Source of the DNA: Lachnospiraceae bacterium | Lineage (GTDB): Bacteria > Bacillota > Clostridia > Lachnospirales > Lachnospiraceae | DNA: 59,519 nt | Assembly (NCBI GenBank): GCA_017441585.1 | Contig: JAFRWW010000018.1 | Coordinates: 1-59,519 of the forward strand | Reading direction: 5' to 3' | Shown: positions 1 through 8,900 of the stretch, one piece after another | Layout: every line of letters begins with the position of its first letter | Numbering within the stretch: position 1 is the first letter of the stretch | Translations under genes and position numbers: made by a program | Notes under the pieces: generated by a model | Told to the model about the DNA's origin: nothing | The model's database searches: none | Seen by the model: only the letters and a program-made list of their open reading frames with translations

Positions 1-2151
1 GAGAGTAAGTATGTATCGCCCTATTATACAGAGGTGATAAATCAGGGTGATACCGGATGCTGCTGGGCCATAGGCAATGCTTCTGCGCTGGAAGCAAATC
101 TTAAGAAGAAATATGATGATGAGCTGGATTTTTCATGGAAGAATACGGCATATTATAATTATCATAAAAATGATGTCTCAAAGAACCCTGATTTAAATGA
201 TTATAAGGAATTTATATTCAGGGATTCCACGTTTAAAGAAGGGCCGCCTATGGAGGAGGATTATCAGTATTATGGAAGAGAGAAGACAGAGTATATAGAT
301 TGTGTGGGAAATAACAGCGCCTATCTGTTTGCGGGCGGATCATCCCTCAGCGCTCCGATGCTCTATTCCAGAGGACGTTGTCTGAAGGAAGAAAAAGGAG
401 ATGACGCCTTAAGCTCGGATACGACAAATCTCACGAATGATTTTGGAAATGCGGGGGTGGCCGGTTCTTCAGCATCGGATGCATACAGGCTTAAGGACAT
501 ATACATTGTATCTGCGGACCGCTCTAATATGGATAATTTAAAGGCCATGATAAAGGAGTACGGCGCCGGAGCCATATCCTATAATTCCTATGAAGAAGAC
601 TGGCCTTATGTATACAATACGAAAAGCACCGTGGATGATATCAGGAAAGAGTATGCAGATGAATATGTTGTAAATCATGTAGTGACTATTGTAGGCTGGG
701 ATGATACCATCAGCGCATCGCAGTTCAGATCCTCGACGGAGTCGGAGGGCGGATATGGACGCGGCACCAGGGGAGAGCAGCCCGCAGGAGACGGCGCCTG
801 GGTATGCATCAACAGCTGGGGTACGGAAGATGAGGTCACGGATCACGGAAAAACATATATTTCCTATTATGATGAGTCTTTAAAATACGGTGAAGTGGTC
901 TTTTACGATCTGTACAAAAAAGGTGATGACAGCGCATCCGGATTGTGGACGGATAATTCTTTTGCCGTGGAATCAAATGATGAACCCAAGGCGGCCACAG
1001 ACAGCCTGGCAAGGGGCCTTGCCATGAAGGCCGATGAAGATGTCACACTGACTTCGGTTTCCATATTAACCGCAGAAGATAATGCGTCTTATACCATGTC
1101 CGTATACGGTAATCCGAAAGTTGAAGACAAGAGCGTGAGCCTGACGGACAATACGCCCTTGCTGACACAGAAGGTCAGTGTGGGAATGGCCGGTTTTCAT
1201 GTGATAAACCTTGATAAAGCCATTGGAATGAATAAGGGCCAGACAGTTTTTGTGATTCTTAAGCCGGAAAAGTCCGTTAAGAATTATTATTCAAAAAAAG
1301 AAACAAATACCGATGAAGAAGCTGACTGGATGGATAATCTGTATCTGGGCCACCGAAGCTGTGTGTCCGATGCCAGCGGCATGAGTCTGGTGGAAAAAAA
1401 CGGCAGCCTGGTGAAAATGAGTGACGGCGACGTCTATCTTCAGCTGTTTTCAAATGACGGGATATCCGAAGGGACCCTGACTTTTGAAGGCAGTGATTTT
1501 GATATGGGATCTCTTGATTCCGGCTCGGCTTCGGGGACAGAGAGCGGTAGCGATTCCAGACCCGGCGTTGTAACCGGCGGAAGCTACAGCTTTGAATCAG
1601 GAAGCGACAGGTATGAGATCAGCTGGACCGACTCGGTTCCCTATACCGGATGTCCTCATACGGCATACGGCATCAGGAAGAAAAATGCCACGCCCGATGT
1701 CAAGGTCGTCGTAAAAAAGAACGGGCAGGAAATAAACAGTTCGGAGTATAAGCTCAAATTTAAGAATAACAAGTTTATCAGCGGTTATAAGGGCAAATCT
1801 CCCGAACTCTATGTGAAGCTGTCAAAGTCCTGCGGTAAAGAGGCGGCTAAAGCCTTAAAGAAAGTGCCCCTTGGTTTTGAGATCAGGAAATGTGATCTTT
1901 CAAGCGATCTGGATACCTCTAAGTTTGAAGTGGGCACAAACAGTTATGGCGATAAAGTGAGAAAGCTTTATGACCTTTTTGATAAGACCACCGGGAATCC
2001 CGTAAAATTAAAACTCAGTAAAGACGGGGTCAAGGGTGATGTGATCGCCGAGATATATGACAGCGGACGGGATACGGTGACAGTCACATTACGCGGGATC
2101 AATAACTGTACGGGAACGGTTTCCGATACCTTTGAGGTGGAATGGTATTGA
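1..2151 (+). CDS. Papain-like (C1A) secreted cysteine protease, 5' partial
   Basis: The reading frame is open from base 1, so the N-terminus (presumably a signal peptide) lies outside the window; the first possible start inside, GTG at 34, falls within the active-site motif and is not the real start. Counting from the codon at 34, the papain signature QGDTGCCWA has its oxyanion Gln at 4 and catalytic Cys at 10; His215 sits in NHVVTIVGWDD and Asn260 in INSWG. This is a complete C1A triad. After the protease domain (to about residue 300) comes a beta-rich segment resembling the lectin-like domain often found in clostridial C1 proteases (about 320-480), a Ser/Gly-rich linker (about 490-515), then an Ig-like domain to the end. 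The gene after it starts 13 bases later and also encodes a secreted protein, so the two are probably co-transcribed. It is related in plan to the protease at 44853. The family is certain; the substrate is unknown. Confidence 0.85.
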   Translation, partial: ESKYVSPYYTEVINQGDTGCCWAIGNASALEANLKKKYDDELDFSWKNTAYYNYHKNDVSKNPDLNDYKEFIFRDSTFKEGPPMEEDYQYYGREKTEYIDCVGNNSAYLFAGGSSLSAPMLYSRGRCLKEEKGDDALSSDTTNLTNDFGNAGVAGSSASDAYRLKDIYIVSADRSNMDNLKAMIKEYGAGAISYNSYEEDWPYVYNTKSTVDDIRKEYADEYVVNHVVTIVGWDDTISASQFRSSTESEGGYGRGTRGEQPAGDGAWVCINSWGTEDEVTDHGKTYISYYDESLKYGEVVFYDLYKKGDDSASGLWTDNSFAVESNDEPKAATDSLARGLAMKADEDVTLTSVSILTAEDNASYTMSVYGNPKVEDKSVSLTDNTPLLTQKVSVGMAGFHVINLDKAIGMNKGQTVFVILKPEKSVKNYYSKKETNTDEEADWMDNLYLGHRSCVSDASGMSLVEKNGSLVKMSDGDVYLQLFSNDGISEGTLTFEGSDFDMGSLDSGSASGTESGSDSRPGVVTGGSYSFESGSDRYEISWTDSVPYTGCPHTAYGIRKKNATPDVKVVVKKNGQEINSSEYKLKFKNNKFISGYKGKSPELYVKLSKSCGKEAAKALKKVPLGFEIRKCDLSSDLDTSKFEVGTNSYGDKVRKLYDLFDKTTGNPVKLKLSKDGVKGDVIAEIYDSGRDTVTVTLRGINNCTGTVSDTFEVEWY

Positions 2152-2164
2152 AAGGATTTAGTGT

Positions 2165-3784
2165 ATGAGTTTTAAGGAAAGATTTATAAGTGCTATATTG
2201 ATATTTGCGCTGATCGCAGCAATGCTGCCGGTCAGCGTATTTTGTGATGAGTTTGAAAAGGACAAAATATATGTAAAGACCAGGATCACCGGAATAAGCG
2301 ATGAGGGCGATGTGGAACTGGATATTGATTACGATGCCATGACCGAAGCGGGTTTTTCCATTTGCGATAAAGTAAGGGTTGATATAGAATCCCGTGATTA
2401 TTCCGAGAAGATGCCCTACTTTGTATCCGATTCCGATTCCAAGCCGGGAAAAGTGGCTTTGCTTGGATCGGGAAGTAACCTGGCATTATCCATTGCCAAG
2501 GGGGATTTTTCAGAAGAAGAGGACTTTGATGATACGGATGAAGGTGAGGAAGTGATCATCTATCTTCATGAAAAGGGCACTTACAAGGATGAGTACAATA
2601 TGAGAAATCCCGAGCGCTCCAATGAAAGGTCTGATTATTCCTCCGATGCCGCCTATGCCAATTTCCGGGAGGTGGCTACGGGAAATATAGCCCATGGCGT
2701 GCTCTACCGCAGTTCAAGTCCTATCAATAATGTCATGAACAGAGCCGAATATGCCTCGGAAAAAATGGAAGAGGTGGGAGTTAGAACCGTGGTCAATCTG
2801 GCGGATTCCTATAAAAAGGCAGAGGATTATCTTGACGATGGTATGAGTGAATATTATGCGAAGCTGTATGAAGAAGGTAATGTGACCTGCCTTGATCTGA
2901 ACTATGAATTCGCAGGCGACGAGTTCAACGAAGGAATTGTGGACGCTGTGGAATTCATGTCGCTGCATGAGCCCCCCTATCTGGTACATTGTACGGAAGG
3001 TAAGGACAGGACGGGTTTTCTGATCATTGTGCTGGAGGCGCTCATGGGTGCGTCGGATTCGGAGATGACCTCTGATTACATGCTGACGTATAAGAATTTT
3101 TATCACTATGATAAGGATTCCACTGAGTTTGATTACGCCAAAAGAAATTATCTCAAAGAGATCTATATGGATCTGGCTGATGCGGATAATAAAAGAGAAC
3201 TCAAGCATATCGATTATCACCAGGCTGCCCTTGATTTTCTGGCGGCAGGCGGCGTGACCCAGGAACAGATCGATAGTGTCATCAGCAAGCTCGAGGATAA
3301 AGACTCCAATTACACAAAGATACCTTCCCTTAATTTAAGTCCGGCCGATACGGATGAAAAGGGCAGGATCACATTGCCCCGGCAGGATGATATCCGGGCA
3401 TATTATAACGGAAAAGATATAAAGCCCGGTAAGAATACTCTTATCGTAAATGATACATATATGTACAACGGGCGTGATTACAAGGTGTCTTATAAGGATA
3501 ATGAACATTCCGGTATGATGACCATGACGGTGACGTTTATGAAAAAGACGGAGGCTTACGAAGACGGCATCAAAAAGGTCACCTTTCCCGTATATATCAA
3601 TCCCCAGAAAGTGGACGAGGAAAATATAAGTGTAAAGATGAGCAAGGATAAGAGCAGGGTGCGCTTCGTGGTGGATCGGAACAGGGATGAACACATAAAT
3701 AAAAAATATTATATCGTGTCCCCTTCAAAGGGAAGCGTGATCTTTAAGGGAGATTACATCGGGTCCCGTCCCCTGCCCAAGTAA
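2165..3784 (+). CDS. Secreted tyrosine/serine phosphatase-like protein (DSP/Y_phosphatase3 type)
   Basis: A 539-residue protein with an N-terminal signal peptide (hydrophobic core about 8-26, ending near VFCDE). The phosphatase P-loop is HCTEGKDRTG, giving nucleophile Cys276 and Arg282 of the CX5R motif. The preceding block (about 160-215), with FREVATGNIAHGVLYRSS and a VRTVVNLAD strand, is typical of bacterial Y_phosphatase3 proteins. Residues about 34-115 look like the C-terminal beta-barrel of SAM hydroxide adenosyltransferases (a conserved pattern ending in ALLGSGSNLALSIAKGDF); this is recognition by eye and tentative. After residue 370 there is an Ig-like region. Because of its signal peptide the enzyme should act outside the membrane, which is unusual for this family; it may be a phosphoinositide, phytate or phosphoprotein phosphatase. 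It probably shares a transcript with the protease upstream. Confidence 0.75.
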   Translation: MSFKERFISAILIFALIAAMLPVSVFCDEFEKDKIYVKTRITGISDEGDVELDIDYDAMTEAGFSICDKVRVDIESRDYSEKMPYFVSDSDSKPGKVALLGSGSNLALSIAKGDFSEEEDFDDTDEGEEVIIYLHEKGTYKDEYNMRNPERSNERSDYSSDAAYANFREVATGNIAHGVLYRSSSPINNVMNRAEYASEKMEEVGVRTVVNLADSYKKAEDYLDDGMSEYYAKLYEEGNVTCLDLNYEFAGDEFNEGIVDAVEFMSLHEPPYLVHCTEGKDRTGFLIIVLEALMGASDSEMTSDYMLTYKNFYHYDKDSTEFDYAKRNYLKEIYMDLADADNKRELKHIDYHQAALDFLAAGGVTQEQIDSVISKLEDKDSNYTKIPSLNLSPADTDEKGRITLPRQDDIRAYYNGKDIKPGKNTLIVNDTYMYNGRDYKVSYKDNEHSGMMTMTVTFMKKTEAYEDGIKKVTFPVYINPQKVDEENISVKMSKDKSRVRFVVDRNRDEHINKKYYIVSPSKGSVIFKGDYIGSRPLPK

Positions 3785-3787
3785 AAC

Positions 3788-3816
3788 TTGTATTTTACAG
3801 GCACTGTCTGTATAAT
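3788..3816 (+). promoter_or_regulatory. Sigma-A-type promoter upstream of the Ala/Gln-rich secreted protein
   Basis: The -35 box TTGTAT (3788-3793) and a perfect -10 box TATAAT (3811-3816) are separated by 17 bases. They start 4 bases after the phosphatase stop codon, so the gene at 3920 has its own transcript with a leader of roughly 100 bases that carries an interspersed repeat. Confidence 0.7.
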
Positions 3817-3866
3817 TGAGGTTAGTTATAAGATTCTTTTATTTGATCAGAATGCCTTCATTTATT

Positions 3867-3899
3867 GTCATTCTGAGGAACGAAGTGACGAAGAATCTT
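3867..3899 (+). repeat. Interspersed hairpin repeat, copy A
   Basis: Begins GTCATTCTGAG and ends GAAGAATCTT; the ATTCT and AGAAT arms can pair. It lies in the leader of the gene at 3920, directly before its ribosome binding site. Slightly longer than the other copies because of extra bases in the loop. Confidence 0.7.
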
Positions 3900-3919
3900 G
3901 AATATAAGGAGGTATTTGT

Positions 3920-4855
3920 ATGAAGAGGATAGTAAGATTTCTGGCTGTTACAGCCATGACGCTGGTTTTTGCGATGCCGGTTTTTGCTGCACCCGCGGGT
4001 TATACCGGATGGAGTATTGACGGCGGGTCTCCCAGATTTTTCGTGAACGGAGACATGGTCACGAATTCATGGGTAAAGTATGGAAATACATATTATTACA
4101 TGGGCGCTAATGGTTATACCGTTCCCGATACCGTGATATCTTCCTCTATAGTGGGAGTGGCTCCCATCAATTATGTGGATGGTGATGCGGCAAAGATCCA
4201 GTATGAGGCAGGAAGTCCTGCAGCTCCCGCAGCCCGTGCAGCACAGGAGGCACAGGCTTTGGTAGCGGCTCAGAATCAGGCCGCAGCTCGTGCCGCAGTG
4301 GCAAAGGCTCAGGCAGAGGCGCAGGCAGCAGCTCTGCAGCAGGCGTTGCAGCAGGCTCAGGCCATAGCAGCAGCCAATGCGCAGGCAGCCCAGCTCCAGG
4401 CCCAGGCGGCAGCTCTTCAGGCTCAGGCGGCAGCCATAACAGTTCCCGTGGTACCCGCCACGGTCACTGCCGAGATGGTAAATCAGGGTAAGGCCGAGGC
4501 TAATCAGATCACCGATGATTATCAGGCATTCAGGCTTCTTCATCCCGAACTGGTACAGACCTACGGTTCAGATACCGAGGGCCTTTACGGCAGGTATATG
4601 ACCACCTACGGCGGAGGGGAGCCCGGAGGAGTTTATCTGGCGACCATAGCCAGACTTTACAGCTATTATTATAATTCCCCTAAGTACAATCATCACTTTG
4701 AGGATCTGCATAACGGAACTCACAGGGCTTACGCGGCTAACGGTGAGTATATCGTAGAGCAGTGTAATGAGTCCGGACATAATTCCGAGCATTATCACAA
4801 GTGTACCAAGTGCGGTCACGTGTTTAAGCATTCAAGACTCAAGGATTTCCAGTAA
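3920..4855 (+). CDS. Secreted Ala/Gln-rich protein with a cell-wall-binding-like repeat and a zinc-ribbon-like tail
   Basis: A 311-residue protein with a signal peptide (1-24, ending VFAAPAG) and a strong RBS (AAGGAGG, 8 bases before ATG). Residues about 30-70 resemble choline-binding / glucan-binding repeats (aromatic and glycine pattern around NTYYYMGANGY). Residues about 95-180 are almost wholly Ala, Gln and Arg, probably a long helix or disordered rod. The C-terminal 90 residues form a compact-looking domain ending with the pattern C-x11-H-x-C-x2-C-x3-F-x-H, which could bind zinc. The middle of the C-terminal part (QAFRLLHPELVQTYGS) is not a family I recognise. No anchor such as LPXTG is seen. 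Function unknown; a wall-associated or extracellular matrix role is a guess from the repeats. Confidence 0.7.
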   Translation: MKRIVRFLAVTAMTLVFAMPVFAAPAGYTGWSIDGGSPRFFVNGDMVTNSWVKYGNTYYYMGANGYTVPDTVISSSIVGVAPINYVDGDAAKIQYEAGSPAAPAARAAQEAQALVAAQNQAAARAAVAKAQAEAQAAALQQALQQAQAIAAANAQAAQLQAQAAALQAQAAAITVPVVPATVTAEMVNQGKAEANQITDDYQAFRLLHPELVQTYGSDTEGLYGRYMTTYGGGEPGGVYLATIARLYSYYYNSPKYNHHFEDLHNGTHRAYAANGEYIVEQCNESGHNSEHYHKCTKCGHVFKHSRLKDFQ

Positions 4856-4873
4856 TAACTAAAGCTCTATCAA

Positions 4874-4904
4874 AATCCTTCTTCACTGCGTTTATCAGGG
4901 TGAC
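4874..4904 (-). repeat. Interspersed hairpin repeat, degenerate copy
   Basis: On the minus strand it reads GTCACCCTGATAAACGCAGT then GAAGAAGGATT, a decayed member of the family seen intact at 34860 and 50975. It lies between the secreted protein and the MerR gene. Confidence 0.5.
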
Positions 4905-4950
4905 ATGTGGGAAGTTTTAGTCAGTAATATGATTATCCGGGGGTGATGGT

Positions 4951-5784
4951 ATGAAATATACCACCAATGATCTGTCAAAGATCCTGGGGGTCTCGGGCAA
5001 TACTATCCGGCGTTATGATGAAATGGGGTATCTGGCCGGATCCCGCAATGAAGATAACGGCTACAGGGAATTTTTCAATGAAGATGTGGAAAGGCTGATG
5101 TATGTCACCAAGTACAGAAAGGAAGACCTTTCCCATGAGCAGATCGCTTCCCTTTTCAAAAGTTCTCCGGAAGAGGTCGTAAAGACGTTATCCGAAAAAC
5201 GGGATGAGATCAAAAAAAAACTAAGGTATTATGAAGCCGTAGATCATCTGCTCAAGGACGATATCTCTCTCATGAAGCTGGCCCGTGAAAATATGGGAGG
5301 GCTGCTGAGGCAGGACTGCCAGCCCATGCATTTCATCAGGTATATGATCAGGGGGACGCTCATAATGGATAAAAAGCGTTCGAAGCTTCTGACGGATTTT
5401 ATGAACAGGTGTCCCGAGTTTTATTACATGTATCTGTTTGAAAAACAGGATCTGGAAAACGGCATACCTTTTTGCTCTTCAGGGATAGGCTCCAATACCA
5501 TCATGACCGAAAAGTATGGCTACGATATTTCCGAAGATGTGGAGTTTTACGAGTCAAGGCCATGTATTCTCCGCTTTGTAAAGGCTCCGATGGATGCCGG
5601 AGAGCAGGGAATGGAAACCGGCGGCCCTGTGTGGTATGATGTGTATGGCAAAGTGCTTGACTATATGAACAAAAACTCCCTTAAGCTGGCAGGGGATGTG
5701 ATGGCACTTAAGATCGGCAGCTTTTATGAAAACGGTTCGCTGATGCAGTACCAGCTGTTTCACTATCCGATAGAAGAAAAATGA
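4951..5784 (+). CDS. MerR-family transcriptional regulator with C-terminal effector-like domain
   Basis: A 277-residue protein. Residues 1-70 are a typical MerR winged-helix DNA-binding domain (Y-T-x-x-D-L-S-K-I-L-G-V-S, then IRRYDEMGYL and NGYREF). A dimerisation helix follows (about 75-110). The remaining 165 residues, with many aromatic residues, look like an AraC-effector/GyrI-type ligand-binding fold, but I cannot assign the ligand. The RBS GGGGGTGATG is close to the ATG. A strong terminator follows at 5796. The next gene is the pectin methylesterase, so control of the pectin locus is possible but the sequence does not prove it; MerR proteins often act on 19-base-spaced promoters, and the promoter seen at 5862 has 17-base spacing. 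Confidence 0.85.
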   Translation: MKYTTNDLSKILGVSGNTIRRYDEMGYLAGSRNEDNGYREFFNEDVERLMYVTKYRKEDLSHEQIASLFKSSPEEVVKTLSEKRDEIKKKLRYYEAVDHLLKDDISLMKLARENMGGLLRQDCQPMHFIRYMIRGTLIMDKKRSKLLTDFMNRCPEFYYMYLFEKQDLENGIPFCSSGIGSNTIMTEKYGYDISEDVEFYESRPCILRFVKAPMDAGEQGMETGGPVWYDVYGKVLDYMNKNSLKLAGDVMALKIGSFYENGSLMQYQLFHYPIEEK

Positions 5785-5795
5785 TAAAGATTTGA

Positions 5796-5835
5796 ATGCC
5801 GTCTGCATTTTAGACAATGCAGGCGGTATTTTTTT
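5796..5835 (+). terminator. Rho-independent terminator after the MerR gene
   Basis: A 14-bp stem (ATGCCGTCTGCATT with AATGCAGGCGGTAT, two G-U pairs), a 6-base loop and a run of seven T. Confidence 0.9.
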
Positions 5836-5861
5836 GTGAAAAAAAGACATGAAAATCAATG

Positions 5862-5890
5862 TTGACTCTCACATAATGTCATACTTTAAG
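5862..5890 (+). promoter_or_regulatory. Putative promoter of the pectin methylesterase gene
   Basis: TTGACT (5862-5867), 17 bases, then TTTAAG (5885-5890). The -35 box is good and the -10 box weak, as expected for a regulated promoter. It lies between the terminator at 5796 and the start codon at 5968. Confidence 0.45.
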
Positions 5891-5967
5891 ATGGTATCAG
5901 GAAACTATCGGAAAATGTCTTTTTTACAAAAAACAGAAAGTATTTCACGAAAGAGAGGGAAGGAATT

Positions 5968-8900
5968 ATGAAGAAAAATAAAAGGCATTACAGAAAGCGG
6001 CTCCTGGCCATTATCTGCAGCGCGGCCACGTTCATTTCTACCATGGGAATGGACGTGAGCCTGGCAACAGCGTATGCAGCAGAGTCAGAGGTGACTGAGA
6101 GCGAGACGACAGTTGTCGATCTTATGGATGAAAAAGCTGATGAAAGCTTTGATGAGTCAGCTGAATTTGAGAGCGTAAGGGAAGAATCTGCGCAGGAAGT
6201 ATCCGCAGTCGAGGATGAGGAAGCTGATGTGAACGGCGTTGAGCTGGGAGACAAGGATATTCTTGACTTTACAAAGTACACCATATTTGGTTCCGATGAT
6301 TCGTTTACGGAGGGCGTGTTGAGCGGAACCTATAAAGCGGATGATACGAACACTATGAATGTGTCTGTTTATAAGGCCGGAATAGCCGGATACATAGCTG
6401 GAAATGAAGAAAAGTACGGATTTAAATGTAATAAGGGTAAGGTCCTTTTTTCCTTCGAAGTACCCGCTGAGAAATCCATGTACACTCTGACAATGGTCGG
6501 CGTGAATGATGGAAAGGGAGCCCTGTATTCCGATGCGGCTATGGAAAACGAGGTTGCGTCCGGGAATATGCCCGGTCAGGTGATCTTTAAGAATAAAGAC
6601 GCGGCAGCACAGACGGTGTATTTTGCTATAAAAGAAGGAACAAATTTTTATGCAAAAAGCGTTGAAATAGAAGTATCCGAGCTCAAGGATGAAGTTCCCT
6701 GTACTTATAAAGGTGCCATCACCGGAATAGAGGATGATGATGAGGACGTGGTTCTTACTTTTAAAAGCCAGACTGACACGAAAACCGTGACGGCACAGGC
6801 ATATTCATCTGAAGGAATAGAGCTTATTGTGGGGGAGAATTATGAGGTGTCTGCAGTAGGAACCAAGGCTGTGTACAAAGGAAAATCGATCCTTGCAGAA
6901 ACAGACGGAGCTTCTGCTATATCGTTGACAAGAGTGGAATTCGGTCTGCCACTTATGCTTTCAAATAAAGCTGATGATTATCAGTTTTATCTGGATAATA
7001 TGGGATATATATCAAATGATGTGACGGATGCTTATACCGGTCTGACCTTGTATAAAGGAGCATTGGCAGCATTTTCGGTAACATATGGTGCAAAAGCTGC
7101 AAAGGAGAATGTGATCTCTTTTGATGCGACTGCTTCGGGAGAAATTAATGTAAAGGTAAGCGTTACCGTATGCAATGAAGGAGATAAGGTTGCACTTTTA
7201 AATGGAAACGAGACTGTTTCATCGTGTGTACTGCCTGCAACCGCCACAAATTCCACAAAGGGCGGACAGTATGTCGCAGAACTTAAGGCTTCGGTATCTG
7301 AGGGTGACAGACTTACCTTGAGTGCCCCTGTAAGAGGTAATCTCTACATAGATGGTGTATCTGCCGCATATGCAGGTGAAGGTTGGCAGGTAGTCAATGA
7401 AACTGCAAGCGGAGTGGCTACTCTTAAACTGGCCGGAAATGATTTTGTATATCACAGCCCCACCACAACAATAGATTCGGGATCCAGTGGCGGTAAGGAT
7501 TATGTCAGATCATCAGGAACAAACGGTTCTGCAAGTGGCGGAATAGTTGTGACTAAGGATAAGTCATATGTGGATTACACAGCGCCTGCAGACGGAACCC
7601 TCGTCATGTATGTGGGCAACGCTTCTTCAAAACAGGGGTATGTCAGTACTTCTGAAAACGCCATTGGAACCTATGTTCCCGGCGGTAGTGATGTATATGA
7701 TTCAGAAGGCTTCAAGGTGGTACAGGGCGCGTCATGGGCTACACTTTACATTGATGTGGAAAAAGATCAAACATACTATATCTGCCTCTCAGGCTCAAAG
7801 ATGTACTGTTACGGGGCAGATTTCCTTCCCTGCACTGTACTGTCCGGAATCGTAACCGCTCCTGCAGGGGCGCAGATTCCGGATGGAACCGTGCTCAAAT
7901 TCAAAAACAAGACCGAAAATATAACTTATACGGCTACTCTTGAGAATTCAAGGTATTCTATCAAAGTAAAGGCCGGAGAGTATACCGTATCTTTGACGGG
8001 AGGTCTGGCTACGTCGTATTCCGTATCTAAGGACAGTCGTACATTTATGGTAAAGACAAATAAAAATACAGCCAGGGCAAAGGAACAGACGGCAGATATT
8101 GAGCTTCAGGAGGCGGTATTCTTTACGGCAAGCGGACAGATCACCGGAATGGAGACCGTACCTTCGAATCTGACGATAAGTTTTATACCTACGGATAAGG
8201 ACAGTTATGAGACGGTTGAAGCAACTGTTACGAACGGTACATACAGTGCTTTGCTTGCCCAGGGTGAGACCTATACCGCAACCTTTGAAGGCGCTTATGA
8301 TTATGAACTTAAAGAGACGGTCAAGATTGTCTGTGAAGATGGAGATGTGGAAAAAGATATTGAGTTCAAACTTCGCGATACCTATGAAGTCACCGGTAAA
8401 TTCATCGGACTCACACAGGTGAGGGGAGAATATGAGACTCTTAATGTTACACCCACAGCCATTACCTTTACAAATGTGGAAGATAAGTCCGTATATACAG
8501 GTACGGCGGCAAATGCTGCCTATAAGGTAAACCTGAGAAACGGTGCATACCAGGCAACCATAACAGCTCAGGGATATAGCACGACCACGCATGTTGTGGT
8601 TGAGGACGGCGCCGTATCAAGAGACCTTTTGCTTAAGGACGAAACAGTTAAGTCCAAGACTGCTTATACAGCCACTCTTTATGTGGGCGCTGATAAGGAC
8701 TATAAGACGGTTCAGGCTGCGGTGGATGCAGTGCAGCTTATGGACAGGGGCGATACTGTAACGGAGGATAAGAGAGTCACCATTAAGATAGATCCCGGTG
8801 TATACAGGGAAAAGGTGGCAGTTAAGTCTCCTTTCATAACCCTTGAGAGTAATGGCGGCAACAGAGATAATACAAAGATCACATGGTATTACGGAATAGG

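Noticed and set aside
3335..3694. His/Ile-rich minus-strand frame
   Set aside because: Shadow of the phosphatase gene, with no start signal or family pattern.
4067..4543. 158-codon minus-strand frame rich in Leu, Cys and Gly
   Set aside because: It is the complement of the Ala/Gln-rich repeat of the secreted protein at 3920.
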